From Wolinella sp963540505 (GTDB taxonomy: Bacteria; Campylobacterota; Campylobacteria; Campylobacterales; Helicobacteraceae): a DNA stretch of 64,000 bases. The notes beneath the pieces were generated by a model that searched no databases, was not told the DNA's origin, and saw only the letters and a program-made list of their open reading frames with translations. The stretch covers positions 62,001 through 126,000 of the forward strand of contig CAUTMV010000002.1 in the NCBI GenBank assembly GCA_963540505.1, in the 5' to 3' direction. Position 1 is the stretch's first letter. Every line of letters begins with the position of its first letter. The translations under genes were made by a program, and so were the position numbers. Below are positions 26,598 to 35,153 of the stretch, one piece after another.

Positions 26598-27610
26598 TGC
26601 AAAAAATCCCCGTAGGAATCGTCGGTGTAAGCGGATATACAGGGCTTGAGCTAGTCAAGATTTTGCTCAATCACCCTCATTTTGACCTCGTCTATGTTGC
26701 CAACAGCGAGGGGGGAATCGCCCTAGATGAGCTTCACGAAAGCCTAAAGGGGTTAAGCAAGCTTCGCGTGCACAAGGCTAGTGCAAAAGAGGGTGCGAGG
26801 GAGTGTAGACTGCTCTTCCTCGCGCTCCCGCACAGGCAGTCTATGGAATTCGCCAAAGAGGCTTTGGCATTTGGCGCGCACATTGTGGATCTCTCGGCGG
26901 ATTATCGTCTAAGCTTGGAGCGATATGAGGCGCACTATTGCTCGCATACGGATAAGGAAAATCTCGCACTGAGCGTGTATGGATTGATTGAGTGGGCGAG
27001 AGAGGCGATTCCTCGCGCAAGATTGGTCGCCAACCCGGGCTGCTATCCCACTGCGACACTACTGGGAATCTTGCCCTTTGTCCCCTATCTTGATGCGGAG
27101 CATTCACTGTTTGTTGATGCGAAAAGTGGCGTGAGTGGTGCGGGGAAGAAGCTCACGCAAAATACGCATTTCCCGACGATTAATGAGAATCTGTTCGCCT
27201 ATTCGCCCCTCTCTCATCGGCATGAGCCGGAGATGGAGGAGAAAATTGCATTTTTTGGACACCAAAACATCAAGGTGCGCTTCGTGCCCCATCTAATCCC
27301 GCTTACTCGAGGTATGCTCATCTCCATCTATGCGCGCTTAAAAGAGCCCATCGATGCGATGCAAATCCTTGAGGATCGCTACGAAAGTGAGCCTTTTATT
27401 CGTTTGCGCCCTGCACCCGTGGAGGTTAAAGCCGTGGCTGGGACACATTTTTGCGATATTTACGCTAAGAGTGATGGGCGTGATTTGTGGGTAAATAGCG
27501 CGATTGATAATCTCCTGCGCGGGGCGAGCTCGCAGGCGGTGGCGAATGCGAATTTAATGTGCGGATTCCCCGAAGATTGCGGGCTTCCGCGATATGCCTA
27601 CGCGCCATGA
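26597..27610 (+). CDS. argC: N-acetyl-gamma-glutamyl-phosphate reductase
   Basis: 337 residues. The N-terminal Rossmann motif is IVGVSGYTGLEL, the catalytic Cys is Cys149 in NPGCYPT, and the later HRHEPE region contains the second catalytic His. It reduces N-acetylglutamyl phosphate to the semialdehyde in arginine synthesis. H. pylori lacks this pathway. It is coupled by overlap to thiS upstream and to the phosphoesterase downstream (ATGA). Confidence 0.95.
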   Translation: MQKIPVGIVGVSGYTGLELVKILLNHPHFDLVYVANSEGGIALDELHESLKGLSKLRVHKASAKEGARECRLLFLALPHRQSMEFAKEALAFGAHIVDLSADYRLSLERYEAHYCSHTDKENLALSVYGLIEWAREAIPRARLVANPGCYPTATLLGILPFVPYLDAEHSLFVDAKSGVSGAGKKLTQNTHFPTINENLFAYSPLSHRHEPEMEEKIAFFGHQNIKVRFVPHLIPLTRGMLISIYARLKEPIDAMQILEDRYESEPFIRLRPAPVEVKAVAGTHFCDIYAKSDGRDLWVNSAIDNLLRGASSQAVANANLMCGFPEDCGLPRYAYAP

Positions 27611-28347
27611 ATGAGCCTATTTGGGGCGAGGTTACCCATGGTGCGGTTTTTGTTGCTGATTCCCACGAAAACGAGAAAAATCACTTTTTAGAAAAGCTTT
27701 GGAGCACGCTAGAGAGCGAGGAGTCAAGCGCGCCTATTTTTCTCATGGGCGATATTTTTGATTTGCTTTTTGGCGGAATCAAGGCGAGCTTCAAGCCCCA
27801 TGAGGCACTGCTTGCGCGGATTTCTGAGCTGGGTAAAAGACGGGTTATTTATTGGTTTGAGGGGAATCATGACTTTAATCTGAGCGGGCGCGTGCCTAAC
27901 GTGAAGATTATCCCCCGCGATGCACAACCTGCGCTGTTTCGTATCGGCGATGAATACGCATGGCTTGCACATGGCGATTTTGGGTTAGGAATCCGCTATG
28001 AAATTTATACAAAAATCATCAGGAATCGTGCGCTACTTTGGCTGCTAAATGCGCTGGATTGGTGTTTGCAAGGGCGTGTTTTTGCCCTTGTGAATAAAAA
28101 AATCTCTGCGAAAAATCTAAGATGGGGAATGGACGCAAAAAAGCTTGCAAAAGAGCGTCTGCCAAAGTATCAGACGGGCAAGGCGAAGTGGATTTTTGAA
28201 GGGCATTTTCACTCTATGGGCGCGATAGAGGCGAGCGAGGGAGTTTATGTCGCCTTGCCCTGCCTTGCTTGCAATGAAAAATATTTTGTAGTAGAATTTA
28301 GCAGTGGTGTGGTTTTGCTAGCTGATAGAAGAGTTTATTCTACTTAA
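27607..28347 (+). CDS. Metallophosphoesterase, LpxH-like (UDP-2,3-diacylglucosamine hydrolase type)
   Basis: 246 residues from the ATG at 27607, which overlaps the argC stop. Calcineurin-like motifs are in order: D18-x-H20 (ADSH), GDIFD (48-52), EGNHDFN, AHGDFG and EGHFHS. LpxH-type enzymes release lipid X in lipid A synthesis on the inner face of the inner membrane; assignment to LpxH rather than another phosphoesterase is inferred. It lies next to cheV, as a similar gene does in H. pylori (HP0394, from memory). Confidence 0.75.
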   Translation: MNEPIWGEVTHGAVFVADSHENEKNHFLEKLWSTLESEESSAPIFLMGDIFDLLFGGIKASFKPHEALLARISELGKRRVIYWFEGNHDFNLSGRVPNVKIIPRDAQPALFRIGDEYAWLAHGDFGLGIRYEIYTKIIRNRALLWLLNALDWCLQGRVFALVNKKISAKNLRWGMDAKKLAKERLPKYQTGKAKWIFEGHFHSMGAIEASEGVYVALPCLACNEKYFVVEFSSGVVLLADRRVYST

Positions 28348-28360
28348 GGAGTCCCCGAGC

Positions 28361-29302
28361 GTGTCCGCGATCAGTAATGAAAAAATCGGCACAAACGAAA
28401 TGGAGCTGGTGGATTTTCGGATTTTCAAGCTCGAAGAGGGTGTGATACACGAGGGAATCTACGGAATCAATGTTGCAAAAGTGAATGAGATTATCAGATT
28501 GCCCGAGCTGACTGAACTCCCCGGCGTCCCCGATTATGTCGAAGGGGTCTTTGATTTGCGCGGAATGGTGATTCCCATCATTAATCTATCTCGCTGGATG
28601 GGCGTGGAAGTCCCGACCGACAAGAAAATCAAGCCGCGCGTCATCATTGCGGAGTTTAACAACGTCTCTATCGGCTTTGTCGTGCACGAGGCAAAGCGCA
28701 TCCGCAGGATCAGTTGGAAAGATATTGAGCCCGCGCACTTTAGCTCCAACTACGGGAACATGGATCGCAACAAGATTACCGGGGTTACACGGATTGAGGA
28801 TGATCGGGTTTTACTGATTCTCGATCTGGAGAGCATTGTGCAGGAGCTTGGATTTTATCAGCCTGAAATGAGTGGCGACAAGAAGCGCAAGAGCTTTGAA
28901 GGGACGGCTTTAGTGCTTGATGACAGCTCGATTGCTCGAAGAATCGTGCGTGAGACGCTTGAGGGAATGGGCTTTAGGGTTATTGAGGCGATTGATGGCG
29001 AGGTGGGATTACAAAAGCTTGAGGCACTCTATGAGACTCATGGTGAGCGACTTCATGAGGAGTTGAAGATTATCGTATCTGATGTGGAAATGCCTCAAAT
29101 GGACGGCTTCCACTTCGCCACAAAAGCAAAAGATGACAAACGGTTTGCTAGGATTCCCATCATCTTTAGCTCTTCAATCAGCGATAAATTCAGTGCTATA
29201 CGGGGGAAAGAATCGGGTGGAGAGGCCTATGTGGTTAAATTTGATGCCGATGTCTTCTATGAAGAGATCGAGCGTATCTTAGAAAAGCGCATTGAAGCGT
29301 AA
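28361..29302 (+). CDS. cheV: CheV chemotaxis coupling protein with receiver domain
   Basis: 313 residues. A CheW-like domain (about 15-165; PGVPDYVEGVFDLRGMVIPI is the adaptor core) is followed by a receiver domain (about 180-310; LDDSSIARR acidic pocket and the phospho-Asp in VSDVEMPQMDGF). It couples receptors to CheA and its phosphorylation can damp the signal. A GTG start at 28361 is supported by AAGGAG nine bases upstream. It heads the cheV-cheA-cheW unit and corresponds in position to H. pylori cheV3. Confidence 0.94.
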   Translation: MSAISNEKIGTNEMELVDFRIFKLEEGVIHEGIYGINVAKVNEIIRLPELTELPGVPDYVEGVFDLRGMVIPIINLSRWMGVEVPTDKKIKPRVIIAEFNNVSIGFVVHEAKRIRRISWKDIEPAHFSSNYGNMDRNKITGVTRIEDDRVLLILDLESIVQELGFYQPEMSGDKKRKSFEGTALVLDDSSIARRIVRETLEGMGFRVIEAIDGEVGLQKLEALYETHGERLHEELKIIVSDVEMPQMDGFHFATKAKDDKRFARIPIIFSSSISDKFSAIRGKESGGEAYVVKFDADVFYEEIERILEKRIEA

Positions 29303-29326
29303 CTTATTCCAAACAAAGGTGTCAGA

Positions 29327-31711
29327 ATGGATGAGATGCAAGAAATAATGGAAGACTTTCTTATTGAGGCGTTTGAGATGATCGAACAGCTTGATCAGGA
29401 TTTGGTTGAGCTTGAGAATAATCCGGAGGACTTGGAGCTTTTGAACCGAATTTTCCGAGTTGCGCACACTATTAAGGGGTCTAGCTCCTTTTTGAATTTT
29501 GGTGTCTTAACTCGTTTGACTCACCACATGGAAGACGTTTTGAATAAAGCTCGTCACGGGGAGCTTAAACTCACTCCCGACATTATGGACGTGGTGCTGG
29601 AATCAATTGACCTGATGAAGGCGTTGCTCTCTGCAATTCGTGATACGGGGAGCGATGAGAATAGCGGAATCTCCATTGATAAGATTATTGAGCGACTTGA
29701 TGGAATCTCCAAAGGGCAAAGTGTCGTGGAGACTACACCGGCTCCCGAACCTGAACCCGTTGCAAGTGCCGATGAACCAGAGCCTGATTATGCCAACATG
29801 AGCCCCGAAGAGATTGAGGGCGAGATTGAGCGACTTCTTCAAAAAAGGCAGGCGGAAGATCGCAAGCGACGAGAAGAGAAGCGTGCACGAGGCGAGAGCG
29901 ATGATATTCAGGCTCCCGCAGAGGTAGACGCGGCTCCTGCTCCTGCACCCAAAGCGGCTGAAGTCAAGCCAGCTCCTGCTCCGACTGCCCCTAAACCTGC
30001 TGCTCCAGCTGCGGCAAAACCAAAAGTGGGAGAGGGTGCTCAAGCGGCAAAAGCTCCGGCTACTTCGGTGGAGCAGACCATTCGCGTTGATGTTAAACGA
30101 CTTGATCACCTTATGAATCTTATCGGAGAGCTTGTCCTTGGCAAAAACCGTCTGATTAAAATTTATGATGATGTGGAAGAGCGATACGAGGGCGAGAAAT
30201 TCCTTGAGGAGCTCAATCAGGTCGTCTCCTCTATCTCAATTGTTACGACGGATTTGCAGATTGCCGTTATGAAGACGAGGATGCTACCTATCGGCAAGGT
30301 ATTTAATAAATTCCCGCGAATGGTGCGCGACCTCTCTAGGGAGCTTGGCAAGAACATTGAGCTTGAGATTAGCGGGGAAGAGACCGAGCTTGATAAGTCG
30401 ATCGTTGAAGAGATTGGCGATCCTTTGGTGCATATCATTAGAAATTCATGCGATCACGGTATAGAGCTGCCTGCGGATCGACTTGCTGCGGGCAAAAGCG
30501 AGGGCGGCACAATTCAGCTTAAAGCCTATAACGAGGGTAACCATATCGTCATTGAGATTAAAGATGATGGTAAGGGGCTCAATGCCGAGATGTTACGAGC
30601 AAAAGCGATAGAGAAGGGAATTGTAAGCGAACGCGAAGCGGACATGATGACGGATAAAGAGGCGTTTTCTATCATCTTTAAGGCGGGATTCTCCACGGCT
30701 AAGGCGATTACTAATGTGTCCGGACGCGGCGTGGGTATGGACGTCGTTAAGACAAACATCGAGAAACTAAATGGAATCATCGACGTCGACAGTGAGCTGG
30801 GCAAGGGGACGACGCTGAAGCTCAAGATTCCTCTAACGCTCGCGATTATCCAAGCACTTCTTGTTGGAGTGCAGGAGGAGTATTACGCGATTCCTCTAGC
30901 TTCTGTCCTTGAGACGGTGCGCGTGGGTCAAGATGAGATCTATACCGTTGAGGGCAAGAGTGTTTTGCGCCTACGAGATGAGGTTCTCTCGCTTGTGCGT
31001 CTAGCGGATATTTTCGGGGTTGATTCCGTGTTTGAGAATGCCGAAGAGGCGTATGTGGTCGTCATCGGGCTGGCTGAGAATAAGATTGGGGTAATTGTCG
31101 ATTTCCTCATTGGTCAAGAAGAGATCGTCATCAAGTCGCTTGGCTATTATTTGAAGGGCACAGAAGGAATCGCCGGTGCGACGATCCGTGGCGATGGTAA
31201 GGTTACGCTGATTGTCGATGTTGCGGCGATGATGCAGATGGCAAAACGTGTCAAAGTCAGCGTGGCTAAGCTAAACCAAGAGGCTGAAATACGAAAAGAC
31301 AAGAGCGCGCCTAGTGATTACATGATTTTGGCGGTTGATGATAGCACGACGGATCGAGCGATTATGAAAAAGTCCCTCAAACCTTTGGGAATCACTGTGA
31401 TTGAGGCGGCTAACGGGGTTGAAGCTCTTGACGTGATTAAGAGCGGCGACAAGCATCTTGATGCGGTGCTCATTGATATTGAGATGCCCAAGATGGATGG
31501 CTATACGCTCGCTGCAGAGATCCGCAAGTATAATAAATTCAAAAATATGCCGCTCATTGCCGTTACGAGCCGCACGAGCAAGACAGATCGTATGCGGGGT
31601 GTGGAATCGGGCATGACAGAGTATATTACCAAGCCCTATTCACCGGAATATCTGATGAATGTTGTCAAAAGAAACATCAACCTAAATGCGGAGGTCGAAG
31701 GTCATGAGTAG
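29327..31711 (+). CDS. cheA: Chemotaxis histidine kinase CheA fused to a receiver domain (CheAY)
   Basis: 794 residues. Order: HPt domain with phospho-His47 (RVAHTIKGSSS); an Ala/Pro-rich linker (about 145-245, many PAP repeats); dimerisation domain; HATPase (NSCDHGIELP, DDGKGL, FSTAKAITNVSGRGVGMD); CheW-like domain; and a C-terminal receiver (AVDDSTTDRA, phospho-Asp in LIDIEMPKMDGY). The fused receiver is the CheAY form typical of Helicobacter and Campylobacter, thought to act as a phosphate sink. cheW overlaps its end by eight bases. Confidence 0.96.
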   Translation: MDEMQEIMEDFLIEAFEMIEQLDQDLVELENNPEDLELLNRIFRVAHTIKGSSSFLNFGVLTRLTHHMEDVLNKARHGELKLTPDIMDVVLESIDLMKALLSAIRDTGSDENSGISIDKIIERLDGISKGQSVVETTPAPEPEPVASADEPEPDYANMSPEEIEGEIERLLQKRQAEDRKRREEKRARGESDDIQAPAEVDAAPAPAPKAAEVKPAPAPTAPKPAAPAAAKPKVGEGAQAAKAPATSVEQTIRVDVKRLDHLMNLIGELVLGKNRLIKIYDDVEERYEGEKFLEELNQVVSSISIVTTDLQIAVMKTRMLPIGKVFNKFPRMVRDLSRELGKNIELEISGEETELDKSIVEEIGDPLVHIIRNSCDHGIELPADRLAAGKSEGGTIQLKAYNEGNHIVIEIKDDGKGLNAEMLRAKAIEKGIVSEREADMMTDKEAFSIIFKAGFSTAKAITNVSGRGVGMDVVKTNIEKLNGIIDVDSELGKGTTLKLKIPLTLAIIQALLVGVQEEYYAIPLASVLETVRVGQDEIYTVEGKSVLRLRDEVLSLVRLADIFGVDSVFENAEEAYVVVIGLAENKIGVIVDFLIGQEEIVIKSLGYYLKGTEGIAGATIRGDGKVTLIVDVAAMMQMAKRVKVSVAKLNQEAEIRKDKSAPSDYMILAVDDSTTDRAIMKKSLKPLGITVIEAANGVEALDVIKSGDKHLDAVLIDIEMPKMDGYTLAAEIRKYNKFKNMPLIAVTSRTSKTDRMRGVESGMTEYITKPYSPEYLMNVVKRNINLNAEVEGHE

Positions 31712-32192
31712 GATGCAAGAGGTTTTTAAACAGCAACAACAGGAAAAACAGCCCACCGTCGAGGCGGAAAATGTCGTCCAGCTTGTCGGCTTTATCGTGG
31801 GTGCAGAAGAGTTCGCCGTGCCTATTTTGAGCATTCAAGAGATCATCAAGCCTCTAGAATACACACGAGTTCCCGGCACGCCGGATTATGTGCTTGGGGT
31901 TTTTAACCTGCGCGGTAACGTGATTCCTCTGGTTAATCTGCGCCTAAAGTTTGGCTTGCCCGCAGAGAAGCAAAATGAAGACACCCGCTACATCGTAATT
32001 AAGCACAATGATGAGGTGGCGGGGTTTGTGATCGATCGCCTTACCGAAGCGGTGCGGATTAAGGAATCAAACATCGATCCCACACCCGAGACTATTAGCG
32101 AGGAGGACAACATCATCTATGGAATCGGCAAGAGAGATGATCGCCTCATCACGATTCTTAAGACAGAGGGACTTCTAAAGAGAACGTTTTGA
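31704..32192 (+). CDS. cheW: Chemotaxis adaptor CheW
   Basis: 162 residues, a single CheW domain with the core PGTPDYVLGVFNLRGNVIPL and FVIDRLTEAV. It bridges chemoreceptors and CheA. The ATG at 31704 is chosen because GGAGGT lies eight bases upstream inside the cheA end; an in-frame ATG at 31686 lacks this. A word-pair hairpin at 32216-32248 closes the transcription unit. Confidence 0.95.
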   Translation: MSRMQEVFKQQQQEKQPTVEAENVVQLVGFIVGAEEFAVPILSIQEIIKPLEYTRVPGTPDYVLGVFNLRGNVIPLVNLRLKFGLPAEKQNEDTRYIVIKHNDEVAGFVIDRLTEAVRIKESNIDPTPETISEEDNIIYGIGKRDDRLITILKTEGLLKRTF

Positions 32193-32215
32193 TTCTTCGC
32201 TTTTACAAAAATCCT

Positions 32216-32248
32216 CGGGAATCGCAGCGGATATTGTCGCGATTCCCG
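32216..32248 (+). terminator. Hairpin built from two inverted GGGAATCG words
   Basis: CGGGAATCGC (32216-32225) and GCGATTCCCG (32239-32248) pair perfectly over 10 bp around a 13-base loop, 24 bases after the cheW stop, followed by CTTAATTTT. It is placed as a terminator of cheV-cheA-cheW. It consists of two opposed copies of the genome-abundant word, the arrangement in which uptake sequences of Neisseria and Pasteurellaceae often serve as terminators. Confidence 0.7.
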
Positions 32249-32277
32249 CTTAATTTTCACGCACAAAGAATATTCCC

Positions 32278-32898
32278 ATGAAATTAGCGGTTTTTGATTT
32301 TGATTCCACTTTGATGGATGGTGAGACGATCGATATTTTGGCACGTCATTACGGCGTGGGCGCAGAGGTCGATGCGATTACTAAGGGGGCGATGGAAGGC
32401 GGGCTGGACTTTTATGAGAGTTTGAAGCGTCGCGTCGCGCTCTTAAAGGGCATGAAACATTCCCTAGTGGAAGAGATTTGTGGAAATCTTCCGCTCATGC
32501 CCGGCGCGCAGGAGCTCATCAGCGAGCTAAAAAGACGGGGTGTCAAAGTCGTAGTTTTTAGCGGAGGATTTAAAAATGCCACTTCAAAGGCGCGCGAAAA
32601 ACTCGGATTTGACGCGGATTTTAGTAATATTTTGCACCACAAGGAGGGCGTATTGAGCGGGGAAGTGGGGGGCGAGATGATGTTTGGATTTTCTAAAGGC
32701 GAGATGTTGCAAACGCTTCAATCGCTCCTGGGAATCACCCCCGCAGATACGATGGCAGTTGGAGATGGGGCAAATGACGCGTCCATGTTCGCCCACGCCT
32801 CAAAGCGCGTCGCATTCTGCGCGAAGCCTATCTTACAGGCGCAAGCGAACGTCGTCATTACGCGCAAGGATTTGCGCGAGATTTTACCTCATCTATAA
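32278..32898 (+). CDS. serB: Phosphoserine phosphatase
   Basis: 206 residues, HAD superfamily. Motif I DFDSTLMDGE carries the nucleophile Asp7 and Asp9; SGGF supplies motif II; VGDGANDASM is motif IV. It dephosphorylates phosphoserine in the last step of serine synthesis. It starts 30 bases after the hairpin that follows cheW and ends 13 bases before the transaldolase gene. Confidence 0.94.
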   Translation: MKLAVFDFDSTLMDGETIDILARHYGVGAEVDAITKGAMEGGLDFYESLKRRVALLKGMKHSLVEEICGNLPLMPGAQELISELKRRGVKVVVFSGGFKNATSKAREKLGFDADFSNILHHKEGVLSGEVGGEMMFGFSKGEMLQTLQSLLGITPADTMAVGDGANDASMFAHASKRVAFCAKPILQAQANVVITRKDLREILPHL

Positions 32899-32911
32899 GC
32901 AAGGAGCGAAG

Positions 32912-33913
32912 GTGCAGCTAGGAGAGATCGGATTTTCACTGTGGTGTGATTTTCTTGAGCGGGATTTTTTGGAGGGGGAATTTACCGAGCTTATCAGCAA
33001 GGGTATAATTAAGGGTGCGACGAGCAATCCCGCGATTTTCCAGAGCTCTTTTACCACGTCGGCTGCCTATAAGGAATCGATTGCCGAGCTCAAAGGGCAC
33101 TCGCCCAAGCAGATTTATGAAGCCCTTGCGATTGCGGATATTACCCGCGCAGCGGATCTTTTGATGCCTCTTCATATGGAAAATCCCGAAGATGGCTGGG
33201 TGAGTATCGAAGTTGATCCTTTTTTGTGCACCGATAGCATGGGGACGATTAGTGAAGGCGTGCGTCTGTATGGCGCGATCGCGCGTCCTAACGTGATGAT
33301 TAAGATTCCCGCGACGGAGGCGGGATACGGCGCGATGGAGACGCTCATCGCTCGGGGAATCTCAGTCAACGCGACATTGGTTTTTTCTCCAAAACAGGCA
33401 CAAAAGTGCCTCGAGGCATTTGCTAGGGGATATAATAAAGGAGAATACGCAGAGGCGGAGCGTCCACAGGCGGTGATTAGTATTTTTGTTTCGCGGCTGG
33501 ATCGCAAGTATGACAAGAGCCTTCAGGAGCTCGGGATTGCCCCAAGTCTGCTGGGAATCCGCAACGCCCAGCGGATTTATCGGCAGATTGAGGCAGTGCG
33601 AGTAAAAGGCGTGCGTGCGCTTTTTGCGAGCACGGGGGTCAAGGGTGATGCGCTTGCGCCGAGCTATTATGTCGATTCCCTCCTACATGCACACAGTATC
33701 AATACCGCGCCGCTCCACACCATACGGGCATTTGTGAATGCGGGCAGCCGCACTCAGAGCGCGATTCCGAGCTTTGAGGAAGAGGTGAGCTTTTTTGAGG
33801 AGATTGAGCGCGTGGGAATCGACCTTGAGCTGGGCTTTGATGAGCTGTTGGCTGAGGGGATTATACTTTTTAAGGAATCGTTTCAATCGCTCCTGCACAC
33901 GCTTGAGGCTTAA
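32912..33913 (+). CDS. tal: Transaldolase
   Basis: 333 residues with GATSNPAIFQSS near the N-terminus and the Schiff-base lysine in NVMIKIPATEAG. It transfers a dihydroxyacetone unit in the non-oxidative pentose phosphate pathway. A GTG start at 32912 is set by AAGGAG five bases upstream; the frame stays open far upstream inside serB but that has no ribosome site. Upstream of ctc and pth, matching H. pylori HP1495-1497 (from memory). Confidence 0.94.
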   Translation: MQLGEIGFSLWCDFLERDFLEGEFTELISKGIIKGATSNPAIFQSSFTTSAAYKESIAELKGHSPKQIYEALAIADITRAADLLMPLHMENPEDGWVSIEVDPFLCTDSMGTISEGVRLYGAIARPNVMIKIPATEAGYGAMETLIARGISVNATLVFSPKQAQKCLEAFARGYNKGEYAEAERPQAVISIFVSRLDRKYDKSLQELGIAPSLLGIRNAQRIYRQIEAVRVKGVRALFASTGVKGDALAPSYYVDSLLHAHSINTAPLHTIRAFVNAGSRTQSAIPSFEEEVSFFEEIERVGIDLELGFDELLAEGIILFKESFQSLLHTLEA

Positions 33914-33936
33914 GAGATTTTTATTCTATTGTGAGA

Positions 33937-33942
33937 TAGAAT
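33937..33942 (+). promoter_or_regulatory. Possible -10 box TAGAAT for rplY-pth-lptF/G
   Basis: GAGATAGAATG on the plus strand, 44 bases before the rplY ATG, in the 73-base gap after tal. Confidence 0.4.
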
Positions 33943-33986
33943 GCTCGACTTTTTACGCAAAAAGCAATTTTGAATAAAGGAACTTC

Positions 33987-34523
33987 ATGTTAGAGGGGAA
34001 AATTAGAGAGAGTATTTCCAAGTCTGAGGCGAAGGCTTTGCGAAACGATGGTTATCTAATTGCCAACATCTATGGCAAAGGTCAGGAAAATATCCATTGT
34101 GCCTTTAAAAAGAACGATTTTATCCGCGCGATGAAGAGCAAGAGCGAGCTCATCTTCCCTGTGAAAGTGGGGGCGAAGCAGTTTAAAGTCGTGGTGCAGG
34201 AGTATCAGAAAGACCCTGTAACAAGCGACCTTTTGCATGTTGATTTGATGTTGGCGCAGCCCGGAGTCGAGGCGAAATTTTCCGTCCCCGTGCAGCTTAA
34301 AGGAAGCGCGAAGGGACTCAAAGATAAAGGGGTGTTGGTGCTTTCTAAAAAGCGCATTAAAGTAAAATGCGTGCCCGAGAAGATTCCCGCGGTTTATGAA
34401 CTTGACGTGAGCGAGCTTGGTGTGAGCGAGTCGATTTTGGTTCGTGATCTTCCCGCGCACGAGGGCGTGAGAGTGATCGAGAAAGAGAGTGTTGCGATTG
34501 TAGGCGTGGTTAAGGCGAAATAA
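33987..34523 (+). CDS. rplY: 50S ribosomal protein L25 / general stress protein Ctc
   Basis: 178 residues. The N-terminal L25 domain (about 1-90: RNDGYLIANIYGKGQENI, YQKDPVTSDLLHVDLML) binds 5S rRNA; the C-terminal TL5/Ctc beta domain (VPVQLKGSAKGLKDKGVL, DVSELGVSESI) extends it. Two-domain length is normal for Ctc. ATAAAGGAAC precedes the ATG. It is followed directly by pth, a common pairing. Confidence 0.94.
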   Translation: MLEGKIRESISKSEAKALRNDGYLIANIYGKGQENIHCAFKKNDFIRAMKSKSELIFPVKVGAKQFKVVVQEYQKDPVTSDLLHVDLMLAQPGVEAKFSVPVQLKGSAKGLKDKGVLVLSKKRIKVKCVPEKIPAVYELDVSELGVSESILVRDLPAHEGVRVIEKESVAIVGVVKAK

Positions 34524-34538
34524 CCCCATCGCGGTGTC

Positions 34539-35153
34539 GTGGTGCTGCTACTCATCGGACTTGGGAATCCCGGCAAGGAGTATGAGCGCACGCGCCACAA
34601 CATCGGCTTTAGGTTCATTGACGCCTTTTTGGAGTGCAAAAGTGCACTCCATGCCTCTAAGCCCCAGTTTAAAGGCGAGCTTAAGAGAGAGGGCGAGCTC
34701 CTTTTTCTTAAGCCCGCTACTTTTATGAACCTCTCAGGGGAATCGGCGTCTGCCGTTGCCTCCTTTTTTAAGCCCGAGAAAATTCTTGTAGTCCACGATG
34801 ATCTTGATTTGCCCTTTGGTGCGGTGCGCCTGAAATTTGGCGGCGGTAGCGGAGGACATAACGGACTAAAGTCGCTGGATCAGCATTTGGGGAATGGCTA
34901 CTATCGCGTGCGTATCGGAATTTCAAAGCCGCCACAGGGCTTTAGTGTGGCGAATTATGTTTTGGCAAATTTTAGCGATGAGGAAGAGCGGTTGCTTGCA
35001 AAGCGCGTAATTCCCCATGGCGTGGAGCTTTTGAGAGCATTTACCTGTGAGGCTTTGGCTGAAGATTTTGCATGGGATCGCTTTGTTTCACGCTATTCGC
35101 TTAAATCACAAAATCCCCCATTAGAGGCGAAAAACGATGTCCCTAGCCTTTAG
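34539..35153 (+). CDS. pth: Peptidyl-tRNA hydrolase
   Basis: 204 residues. GLGNPGKEYERTRHNIGF holds the catalytic His20; FMNLSGESA and VVHDDLDLPFG are further family motifs, and GGGSGGHNGLKS is intact. It frees tRNA from prematurely released peptidyl-tRNA. The GTG at 34539 lacks a convincing ribosome-binding site, so translation may be coupled to rplY, whose stop is 15 bases upstream. The last 17 bases overlap the next gene. Confidence 0.95.
   Translation: MVLLLIGLGNPGKEYERTRHNIGFRFIDAFLECKSALHASKPQFKGELKREGELLFLKPATFMNLSGESASAVASFFKPEKILVVHDDLDLPFGAVRLKFGGGSGGHNGLKSLDQHLGNGYYRVRIGISKPPQGFSVANYVLANFSDEEERLLAKRVIPHGVELLRAFTCEALAEDFAWDRFVSRYSLKSQNPPLEAKNDVPSL

Noticed and set aside
32684..32911. 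N-terminal extension of transaldolase inside serB
   Set aside because: The open frame continues upstream but lacks a ribosome site, while AAGGAG precedes the GTG at 32912 and family length fits that start.
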